Source: Planctomycetales bacterium (lineage in GTDB: Bacteria; Planctomycetota; Planctomycetia; Isosphaerales; Isosphaeraceae). From it: 9,149 nt of DNA. Below the pieces are notes generated by a model that had not been told where the DNA came from, searched no databases, and worked only from the letters and a program-made list of their open reading frames with translations. The position numbers and the translations under genes are program-made. Shown here in pieces: positions 1 through 6,112 of the stretch (its first letter is position 1; the number at the start of each line of letters is the position of its first letter). Location of the stretch: contig DAIDJI010000163.1 in NCBI GenBank assembly GCA_027451455.1, positions 1-9,149 of the forward strand, written 5' to 3'.

Positions 1-206
1 TTCTCAACCGGCCAGGCCCGGCCAGTCTCGCCCCGCTCGAAGCGGAAGGGGAGCTCCTGCGCGCGGAATTTTAGCGGCGCGGGATCGTCATGAGCCAGGG
101 CTCCCGCGTCGCCCGAAGTCGCAGCGATCGGCACCAGCTCCCGACCGCATCCCGGCGCAAGCCCGATCGTGATCAAGATTGGCAAGAGGAACATTCGCCG
201 TTCCAT
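1..206 (-). CDS. Probable lipoprotein, N-terminal fragment (possibly CRTAC1/FG-GAP type), truncated by window edge
   Basis: Reading the minus strand from the ATG at 206-204, the frame stays open for 68 codons to the window edge, so the C-terminus is missing. The protein starts MERRMFLLPILITIGLAPGC: two arginines, a short hydrophobic core (about residues 5-17) and a cysteine at residue 20. This fits a lipoprotein signal peptide, although A-P-G-C is a loose match to the usual L-[AS]-[GA]-C lipobox. A purine-rich GAGGG lies four bases upstream of the ATG. Mature residues about 52-68 (LPFRFERGETGRAWPVE) recall the segment that precedes the first FG-GAP repeat in planctomycete CRTAC1-type proteins; that is an impression from a short fragment. 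The start lies 89 bases beyond the stop of the 296-2578 gene on the same strand, so co-transcription is possible. Confidence is good for a real secreted protein and low for the family. Confidence 0.6.
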   Translation of the reverse strand, partial: MERRMFLLPILITIGLAPGCGRELVPIAATSGDAGALAHDDPAPLKFRAQELPFRFERGETGRAWPVE

Positions 207-295
207 GAGACCCTCGCGAGGATTCGGTCCGGCTCCTATCTCCTCCGTCTGCTCTCACGGCGCTCGTGATTTCCGGGGTTACCCCAGGGCTTGCC

Positions 296-2578
296 TCAAG
301 GCCTGAGCGAGATCGGGCGGTGATCGAGCACTCGATAGCGATCGTCAAATTCGGTCACTTCGATCGTATGATCAGCCGGGATATTGCGAAAGACCTGCCT
401 GGTCCGGCTGGTCGGCCAGTAGACTTCGAGGGTCGCCACCTGCGTAGCGCGGGCGAGGCCGATCGTTTGCTCCATCGGATTGCCACCGAAGCTGCTGCCC
501 GACGAGATGTGGCGATGGACCGTTGCCGGGCGATCGCCGGCCGTGAGAACCTTGATCCGGGCCCCAATCGCCGCCCGGTTCGTCTTCTTGCCGACGAGTC
601 TGACAGTGAGCCAGTGGTTTCCCTGTCCCGGGTTTTGGAAAAGAAGATTGTGATACTTGTCGCCGCTGACGCCACCTCCCATCTCGACGAAGAGGTCGAG
701 GTCGCCGTCACGGTCCCAGTCGCCACAGGCCACACCGTGCCCCTTCTGGAGATGTCCCGTCCGCGACGAGGAAGAGATATCGACGAACCGTTTCCCCTCG
801 ACGTTCTTGAGCATCCGGTTCGGGACCAGGAAGCCAAAGCTCAGTCCCCCAGTGGCGTGGTACATGTCCAGCCATCCGTCATTGTCGAAGTCGCCGTAGT
901 TCGATCCCATTGTCGCGAAGAAAACCCCGAGGCCGGTGGAAAGGCTGACGTCCTCGAAGCCCTTTCCCTCCAGGTTGCGATACAGCCGGTTGCCGGTCCG
1001 TTCGACGGGCATCCCCAGGAGGCCAGCGATGACGTCATCCATCGGCCGGTCGTAGTAGACGGCGAAGAGATCGAGCCATCCGTCGTTGTCGTAATCGAAG
1101 GACCAGCAGGAGAAGCCCTTCGGGCCATCGATCCCCATTGGGCTGGTGACCTCCTCGAACCGGCCCTCGCGGTTGTTGTGGTAGAGCCGGGCGGCGTCGG
1201 CCATGTTGTTGACGAAGAGGTCCGGGAAATCGTCGTTGTCGTAGTCAAGCCAGGTGCATCCCTTGGCGAAGCGTTCGCGACTTCCCTGAACGGCGGCCCG
1301 CTGGCCGACTTCCTCGAACGTCCCGTCGCCCCGATTACGGTAGAGCCGGTTCGGCTGCTTCTCGCACGCGATGAAGAGATCGACGTGGCCGTCGTTGTCG
1401 TAGTCGGCCCACGCAGCAGCGTTGGAATTCACCGGGTCGAGAAGCCTGGCACGCTTCGTGACGTCCTCGAATCGACCACCACCGAGGTTGCGGAGCAATG
1501 AAGGTCGCATCGGCCATTCGTGCCAGGCCCCGCGCGGAATGAAGACGTCCAGATGTCCGTCGTTGTCGAAATCGGCCTGGTAGCAGACCAGGCCGCCGAG
1601 CTGACCCGAGAGCCCGGCCTGCTTCGTGCGGTCGACGAAAGTTCCGTCACCGTTATTATGGTAGAAGGCCATGTGCTCGGTCGGGTCGTGGCAGGTGATG
1701 AGGATGTCGAGCCGGCCGTCCTCGTCGAAGTCGTCCATGATCGCGCCGCCTGACTCGTTGATTCGGTCGCCGAGCCCGGTTGAATGGCTGATCTCGCGGA
1801 AGGCGCCGATGTCGAACTCGGAGTGAAAGAACCTCGAGAGGTCGAGTCGATACCGGGGATCAACCTTCTCGGGGTACTCGCCGAGGGTCATATGAGCGAG
1901 GTTAAGGAGCCATCGCGCCTGCAAATCGTCGGGAAACTGGTTGAGGTATTCCGTGAAGTGGCGGATGGCGGTCCTTGAGCCTGTCGGCCTGGTATGGACG
2001 GCCGACGGAGCGATCGGAAGCAGGCAGGCGCTGTCACCAAGGCACATCAGACAGTTCTCGTCCTCGCCTCGGCGGAGGGCCGAGACGCCCTGGAGGAACA
2101 GAACCGTCCCGAGCGCCGATCGAGAAAACTCCAGGTCGGACCGAACGAGCGTTTTCAGCTCCTCCCAGACCTCGTATGCCTGCGCGGGCCGGCCCTCATA
2201 GCCGAGAAGAATCGCCTTGAGGTAGAGAGACGAGAACTTGCCGTTGCGGGTGAGCCCTGGATCGGCCAGTTGTCGCTCGACAATGGCAAGGCCCTGGTCG
2301 CCCGGCCGGTTCCAGTGTTCGGCAATCTCCGCGAGCGAGGCATCGGGCCGCCAGGGCTTGACCGCGAACAGGGCCGCCGTGAATCCTCCCTGGTCGATCG
2401 GCAGCGACAGTGGACGATACCGGATGTTCGGGAGGAACAGCCGCCCGTCGTCGGCCCGGGGCGGGACGGGCTCTACCTTGGCCACCGCAGTCTTCGTCTC
2501 CCACCGAGGCAGAAGCCGAAGTGAGACGACTCCCACGACCAGCAAAAGCACGGCGGCGAGCATCAGGCGACGATACAT
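296..2578 (-). CDS. CRTAC1-type FG-GAP/VCBS repeat protein with helical N-terminal domain and C-terminal ASPIC/UnbV domain
   Basis: This is a 760-residue exported protein. Residues 1-24 are basic and then strongly hydrophobic (LMLAAVLLLVVGVVSL), an uncleaved anchor or signal peptide. Residues about 75-250 are helical and TPR-like, with a cysteine cluster (ENCLMC at 174-179, Cys185) followed by a conserved-looking P-I...H...GSR-A-I stretch. Residues about 270-645 form an FG-GAP/VCBS beta-propeller with seven Asp-rich calcium-binding motifs at 283, 336, 392, 445, 495, 563 and 620. The fourth ends DYDNDD instead of DG. Residues about 654-743 (from NHWLTVRLVG) match the ASPIC/UnbV domain. The ATG at 2578 was chosen because AAGGAG lies six bases upstream and the hydrophobic leader follows at once; an in-frame extension to 2827 would bury the leader behind 83 unremarkable residues. 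Family members are usually secreted or surface proteins thought to mediate adhesion or binding, but no enzymatic role is established. The domain call is strong; the function is unknown. Confidence 0.93.
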   Translation of the reverse strand: MYRRLMLAAVLLLVVGVVSLRLLPRWETKTAVAKVEPVPPRADDGRLFLPNIRYRPLSLPIDQGGFTAALFAVKPWRPDASLAEIAEHWNRPGDQGLAIVERQLADPGLTRNGKFSSLYLKAILLGYEGRPAQAYEVWEELKTLVRSDLEFSRSALGTVLFLQGVSALRRGEDENCLMCLGDSACLLPIAPSAVHTRPTGSRTAIRHFTEYLNQFPDDLQARWLLNLAHMTLGEYPEKVDPRYRLDLSRFFHSEFDIGAFREISHSTGLGDRINESGGAIMDDFDEDGRLDILITCHDPTEHMAFYHNNGDGTFVDRTKQAGLSGQLGGLVCYQADFDNDGHLDVFIPRGAWHEWPMRPSLLRNLGGGRFEDVTKRARLLDPVNSNAAAWADYDNDGHVDLFIACEKQPNRLYRNRGDGTFEEVGQRAAVQGSRERFAKGCTWLDYDNDDFPDLFVNNMADAARLYHNNREGRFEEVTSPMGIDGPKGFSCWSFDYDNDGWLDLFAVYYDRPMDDVIAGLLGMPVERTGNRLYRNLEGKGFEDVSLSTGLGVFFATMGSNYGDFDNDGWLDMYHATGGLSFGFLVPNRMLKNVEGKRFVDISSSSRTGHLQKGHGVACGDWDRDGDLDLFVEMGGGVSGDKYHNLLFQNPGQGNHWLTVRLVGKKTNRAAIGARIKVLTAGDRPATVHRHISSGSSFGGNPMEQTIGLARATQVATLEVYWPTSRTRQVFRNIPADHTIEVTEFDDRYRVLDHRPISLRP
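704..1732 (-). repeat. Ladder of seven FG-GAP DxDxDG coding repeats
   Basis: Seven near-identical 18-base units coding D-[FYW]-D-x-D-[GD] lie at 1715-1732, 1556-1573, 1388-1405, 1229-1246, 1079-1096, 875-892 and 704-721. Five of them share a gtcgttgtcg core or a close variant on the plus strand. Spacing is about 150-205 bases, one propeller blade each. The repeats are degenerate between the motifs, so this is protein-level repetition, not a recent DNA tandem array. They also produce valine runs in the antisense frame. Confidence 0.85.
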
Positions 2579-2584
2579 CAAAGG

Positions 2585-2590
2585 CTCCTT
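2585..2590 (-). promoter_or_regulatory. Ribosome binding site deciding the start of the FG-GAP gene
   Basis: The minus strand reads AAGGAG, then six bases, then ATG at 2578-2576. This is a near-ideal Shine-Dalgarno match and spacing, and it favours this start over in-frame upstream ATG codons that lack such a site. Confidence 0.75.
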
Positions 2591-2624
2591 CCCGAGCGTA
2601 TTCAAGATGGTCAATCGAAATATC

Positions 2625-2630
2625 ATTGTA
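2625..2630 (-). promoter_or_regulatory. Candidate -10 element for the FG-GAP gene
   Basis: The minus strand reads TACAAT (five of six to TATAAT) inside an AT-richer patch (about 2598-2632) of an otherwise GC-rich region, 46 bases before the start codon. I see no TTGACA-like -35 at 16-18 bases. Weak on its own; the same hexamer occurs at a similar distance before topB. Confidence 0.25.
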
Positions 2631-2696
2631 AACGCCATCAGGAGTTGCCCGGGACCCTCTGCCCGATCCATTTCCACGAGATCCGTAGGGGATCGC

Positions 2697-2726
2697 TTCC
2701 CAGATCGGGTCTCCGCCGCCGATAAT
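2697..2726 (+). promoter_or_regulatory. Candidate sigma70-like promoter for the S53 peptidase gene
   Basis: TTCCCA at 2697-2702 (four of six to TTGACA) and GATAAT at 2721-2726 (five of six to TATAAT) are separated by 18 bases. This would give a leader of about 130 bases before the ATG at 2864. A small dyad (CCTTCGA at 2749-2755, TCGAAGG at 2767-2773) lies downstream within that leader. This is a pattern match only. Confidence 0.22.
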
Positions 2727-2863
2727 GTTCTCTCGGGCTGGGGCGACGCCTTCGATGAAGAAACCGTCGAAGGTCCCACTCGGGATGGCCGTCCCTCATC
2801 CGAGACCATGATCCAATCCGGCTGCAAGCATCACCACGGATCGACCTCGGGAGCAGAGCGACC

Positions 2864-4330
2864 ATGCGGATCAGGCGATGGCGAGGTTTCCGCCCGTTCG
2901 GGGAGCCTCTCGACGGTCGATGGATGCCGTCTGGTTTCACACCCTCGCAGATCGTCGACGCCTACGGACTGGGTGGGATCGTCTTTCACTCATCCACGGG
3001 CGCCTCAATCGCGGCTGACGGAACCGGTCAAACGATCGCCATTGTTGACGAGTACCACGACGCGAACTTGCAGGCGTCGCTCAACGTCTTCGATATGCAA
3101 TATGGGCTGCCGAGCCTCACAGTCAACGTGATCAATCAGGCCGGTAACCAGTCGGATTCCGGCTGGGCGACCGAGGAAACGCTGGACGTCGAATGGGCCC
3201 ATGCCATCGCCCCCGGCGCGAAGATTACTGTGGTCGAGTCGTCGCCCGGCACGACTTCCAGCCAGGAATTCACCAACCTGATCAATGCGGTGAAAACTGC
3301 AAGCCAGGCCCCGGGTGTCTCTGTTGTTTCCATGAGCTGGGGTTACACCGAGTCCAGTGGTGAGTCCTCCAACGATTCGACCTTCCTGGCATCAGGTGTC
3401 ACCTTCATCGCGGCGAGCGGCGACAGCGGTGTGATCCAGTGGCCCTCGACGGCGCCCGGAGTCCTCTCAGTCGGTGGGACCTCGCTCACCCTTTCCGGCT
3501 CGGGCGGATACGGCTCGGAGACGGGATGGAACAACGCGGGTGGCGGCGTCAGTTCTTTCGAGACCGAATCGTCCTTTCAGAAGGTTGTGCAGACGACCGG
3601 CAACCGGAGCACGCCTGACGTCTCGTTCGACGGAAATCCGCAGACGGGCGTCTCGATCTACGTGATCCCACCGGGAGCCCCCGCCGACCAGGGAAAGTGG
3701 GGAGTTGTCGGCGGGACAAGCGTCGGTGCGCCGGCCTGGGCCGGGATCATGGCCATCATCAACCAGGGCCGCGGCCTGGTCGGTCTGGCATCCCTGACGG
3801 GTGCAACCCAGGTCCTGCCCACAATTTACGCCCTTCCGGCCTCCGACTTCAACAAGGCGCCGATATCCGTCGGCGGCAGCGCCTCAAACATGGCAATCGG
3901 CACGGCGAACTACAATACGCAGGCCGGCCTTGGCTCGCCGGCCGGCGCTGCGTTCATCGAGGCGATGGTCGGTAGCACAACATCGGCACCCACGCCGAGT
4001 CCCTCGCCGACGTCGAGCCCCGGCACACCGCCGGGCCTCAGGCCCTCGCCACCTCCCATCCCGATCTTCGGTCCATCGCCGACCCCACCGCCGGTGATTG
4101 GCCCGCAGCCGGCCCCTCTGCCAACACCGACCCCATCCACCACACCTCCGCCGGCCCCGCCGCCTCAACCGGCGCCAGGGCCCTCCTCGCCTGCACCGAA
4201 ACGTCGGCACGTTCACGTTGCAAAGCCAAAGTTGCATCATCCGAAGGTCCGACATCCCCTTCTCGGCAAGGCCCCCGGCCACGTCAAGGACCGGCTCCCC
4301 GGCCTGCCCCGACACCACCGGGCATCCTGA
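2864..4330 (+). CDS. Secreted S53 (sedolisin/kumamolisin-like) serine-carboxyl peptidase with Pro-rich linker and basic C-terminal tail
   Basis: This 488-residue protein has an S53 catalytic core at residues about 50-370. Visible active-site residues are Glu104 and Asp108 (E-x3-D in TEETLDVEWAHA), the oxyanion Asp187 in AASGDSG, and the nucleophile Ser286 in GGTSVGAPAWAG. Such enzymes cleave proteins, often at acidic pH. Two things are unusual. There is no propeptide domain of roughly 180 residues: only about 40 residues precede the core, and they include EPLDGRWMPSGFTPSQI, a degenerate form of the 'LEPLEDR..PS' leader seen in planctomycete exported proteins. The C-terminal calcium-loop motif, usually YD..TGLG, reads YNTQAGLG with Asn351. 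After the core comes a Pro/Ser/Thr linker (about 373-445) and a Lys/Arg/His-rich tail (446-488). The ATG has GGGAG ten bases upstream, a long spacing. It is divergent from the FG-GAP gene and 126 bases before the DUF1501 gene. Family call firm; activity without a prodomain is inferred. Confidence 0.9.
   Translation: MRIRRWRGFRPFGEPLDGRWMPSGFTPSQIVDAYGLGGIVFHSSTGASIAADGTGQTIAIVDEYHDANLQASLNVFDMQYGLPSLTVNVINQAGNQSDSGWATEETLDVEWAHAIAPGAKITVVESSPGTTSSQEFTNLINAVKTASQAPGVSVVSMSWGYTESSGESSNDSTFLASGVTFIAASGDSGVIQWPSTAPGVLSVGGTSLTLSGSGGYGSETGWNNAGGGVSSFETESSFQKVVQTTGNRSTPDVSFDGNPQTGVSIYVIPPGAPADQGKWGVVGGTSVGAPAWAGIMAIINQGRGLVGLASLTGATQVLPTIYALPASDFNKAPISVGGSASNMAIGTANYNTQAGLGSPAGAAFIEAMVGSTTSAPTPSPSPTSSPGTPPGLRPSPPPIPIFGPSPTPPPVIGPQPAPLPTPTPSTTPPPAPPPQPAPGPSSPAPKRRHVHVAKPKLHHPKVRHPLLGKAPGHVKDRLPGLPRHHRAS
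3980..4198 (+). repeat. Proline-rich low-complexity linker of the S53 peptidase
   Basis: Codons 373-445 encode Pro with Ser, Thr, Ala and Gly, including repeated PTPSP, PSPPP, TPPP and PAPPP units, giving strongly C-rich DNA on the plus strand. It is a probable extended spacer between the catalytic core and the basic tail, possibly spanning or contacting the cell envelope. That role is an inference. Confidence 0.7.
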
Positions 4331-4442
4331 TCCCGGCCGATCGACTCCTCACCACAACCTCGCTATCTTTCTGCTTCACTAAATGTTAAACTTCCGGTGG
4401 ATACTTGAGGGTATTTGCCGAGTTGGGAAGCGGGTTCCGTGT

Positions 4443-4449
4443 GAGGAGG
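4443..4449 (+). promoter_or_regulatory. Strong ribosome binding site of the DUF1501 gene
   Basis: GAGGAGG is followed by seven bases and the ATG at 4457. It fixes the start and shows that the gene has its own translation signal. The 126-base gap after the S53 stop holds no clear terminator hairpin, so read-through from the peptidase gene is possible. Confidence 0.75.
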
Positions 4450-4456
4450 CTTCCAC

Positions 4457-5842
4457 ATGGGAGTCAGCAGATCGGGCCAGGCGACGGGCGTTGCGGTCTC
4501 GCGACGGGCCTTCGTCCAGGCGGGATACTCAGGGCTGCTCGGGCTCGGATTGCCGCAATTGCTGGCTGCGCGGGCGGCCTCGGCGGGTACTTCGGCCTCC
4601 GGTCCGCGCCGGGTTCGGTCGGTGATGGTGATCCTGCTCAGCGGCGGACTTGGCCAGCACGACTCGTTCGACATGAAGCCCGAGGCCCCCGACGCGATGC
4701 GGGGCGAGTTCCGGCCGATCCAGACGTCCGTGCCCGGAATCGAGGTCTGCGAGCACCTGCCGGGGCTGGCCGCGCGACTCGATCGGCTCGCCGTCGTCCG
4801 GACGATGTCGCACCCCGAGGGGAACCACCTCGTCGCGGTGCATCGGGTGTTGACCGGCCACCCGTCCCGCCCGCGCGGGGCCTCTGACCTCGACCGAGTG
4901 GCCTCGCGCGACGACTTCCCCTGCTTTGGGGCCGTGGTTAGCCAGGTTCGTCCACGGGCTGACGGAATCCCGGATGGCGTCTCGCTTCCGATGCGGTTGA
5001 TTGAGGGGCCGCTAACCTGGCCGGGGCAGGACGCCGGGTTCCTCGGCCCGCGACACGATCCCTGGCAGATCCGCCTCGACCCGAACCGCCCCGATCGTCG
5101 CGACGAAAGTTTGGCGATCGCGCCTGGGCTCGACCCCGACCGGTTGCATCGCCGCCGTCATCTCCTGGCCCAATGCACTCACCCGGCGTCGAATGACCCC
5201 TTCCTCGGCCAGCAGGACGCCGCGCTGGCGATGCTCTGCAATGGCGAGGTCGGCCGAGCGCTGGACCTTTCCCGCGAGGATCCACGGCTGATCGAGCGCT
5301 ACGGCGACAACCTTTTCGGCCGGTCTCTTTTAATCGGCCGACGGCTCGTGGAGGCCGGCGTCCCGGTCGTTCAGGCCACGATGGGCATCGTTCAGACCTG
5401 GGATACACACGTCGCCAATTTCCCCCGCCTGAAGAACGATCTGCTGCCCAGGCTCGATCGTGGTGTCTCGGCGCTGCTCGACGACATGACCGCCCGCGGC
5501 CTGCTCGAAGAGACACTGATTGTGATGCTCGGCGAGTTCGGCCGGACGCCGAGAATCTCTGAGCTAACCCCTGGCGCCGTCCCCGGCCGCGACCACTGGC
5601 CGTTCGTATTCCCGGCAATCTTTGCCGGTGGCGGCGTCGTGGGCGGGCAGGTCATCGGCAAGTCTGACCGCCTGGGCGCCCACCCCGTGACGCGATCGTT
5701 CGGCCCGCCTGACCTCGCCGCCACGCTCTACACGGCCCTCGGAGTGGACCCGTCCACCGAGCTCCGTGATCGCTTCGGCCGGCCGATCCGTCTCTGTACC
5801 GGCGAGGTCATCGACCCGATTTACACGGCTGCTTCCATCTGA
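4457..5842 (+). CDS. DUF1501 family protein with Tat signal peptide
   Basis: This 461-residue protein carries a twin-arginine signal: SRRAFVQ at 15-21, a hydrophobic stretch at about 24-38, and a likely cleavage site after Ala43 (A-S-A). It should therefore be exported folded. The mature part matches DUF1501 (PF07394), which has an alkaline-phosphatase/sulfatase-like fold. Visible signatures are SGGLGQHDSFDMKP (62-75), EFRPI (84-88), VCEHLPGLA (97-105), HPEGNH (119-124), TWDTH (314-318), GEFGRTP (359-365) and GRDHWP (377-382). The His and Asp residues in these blocks are probable metal ligands by analogy. Length is normal for the family. In planctomycetes these genes usually follow a DUF1549/DUF1553 c-type cytochrome-like gene as a pair; none is visible here, the upstream neighbour being a peptidase. 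The substrate is unknown. The family call is strong. Confidence 0.92.
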   Translation: MGVSRSGQATGVAVSRRAFVQAGYSGLLGLGLPQLLAARAASAGTSASGPRRVRSVMVILLSGGLGQHDSFDMKPEAPDAMRGEFRPIQTSVPGIEVCEHLPGLAARLDRLAVVRTMSHPEGNHLVAVHRVLTGHPSRPRGASDLDRVASRDDFPCFGAVVSQVRPRADGIPDGVSLPMRLIEGPLTWPGQDAGFLGPRHDPWQIRLDPNRPDRRDESLAIAPGLDPDRLHRRRHLLAQCTHPASNDPFLGQQDAALAMLCNGEVGRALDLSREDPRLIERYGDNLFGRSLLIGRRLVEAGVPVVQATMGIVQTWDTHVANFPRLKNDLLPRLDRGVSALLDDMTARGLLEETLIVMLGEFGRTPRISELTPGAVPGRDHWPFVFPAIFAGGGVVGGQVIGKSDRLGAHPVTRSFGPPDLAATLYTALGVDPSTELRDRFGRPIRLCTGEVIDPIYTAASI

Positions 5843-5910
5843 GCCGTAAGATTGCTTCGCGCGCGCTCCCCACGTCGGACCGCGATGGAAACCTGTGGAA
5901 GAGGCAAACA

Positions 5911-5950
5911 CGGCGAGGGGCCTCGATCGGCCCAATCGGGCCCCTCGCCG
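5911..5950. terminator. Perfect 12-bp-arm hairpin between convergent genes, probable bidirectional terminator
   Basis: CGGCGAGGGGCC (5911-5922) and its exact reverse complement GGCCCCTCGCCG (5939-5950) flank a second 4-bp stem (CGAT 5924-5927, ATCG 5935-5938) with a single bulged T at 5923 and a 7-base loop. It lies 69 bases after the DUF1501 stop and 163 bases after the topB stop. There is no true T-run on either side; the topB-direction flank (TGTTTGCCTCTT) is the more T-rich. The GC-rich 16-bp stem in a convergent gap supports termination or 3'-end stabilisation. Confidence 0.6.
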
Positions 5951-6112
5951 GGCTCAACTCGCGACCACGGTTGGCCGCGATCGATGTTCCCGCGGCGGAT
6001 GGGGCGGAAAATCCCTCGGTGGCGCCGACGGCGTCCGAAGGATTCTCGATCGCATTCCGATCGTGTCGAGGCTGATCGACGGCGGGATTTGCAGTAGAAT
6101 TCCGGAGATCGC

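Noticed and set aside
277..290. Small GGGG-TTA-CCCC hairpin just after the FG-GAP stop
   Set aside because: Only four continuous base pairs and no T-run; not enough to call a terminator, and the next gene on the strand follows closely.
266..1501. Long plus-strand open frame (411 codons) antisense to the FG-GAP gene, with valine runs
   Set aside because: The valine runs are the reverse complement of the DxDNDG codons. It has no recognisable domain and lies entirely opposite a gene with clear FG-GAP and ASPIC domains. Long antisense frames are expected in GC-rich DNA.
2579..2827. In-frame N-terminal extension of the FG-GAP protein by 83 residues
   Set aside because: It would place the hydrophobic export segment internally and lacks the AAGGAG site seen before 2578. 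The extra residues show no domain.
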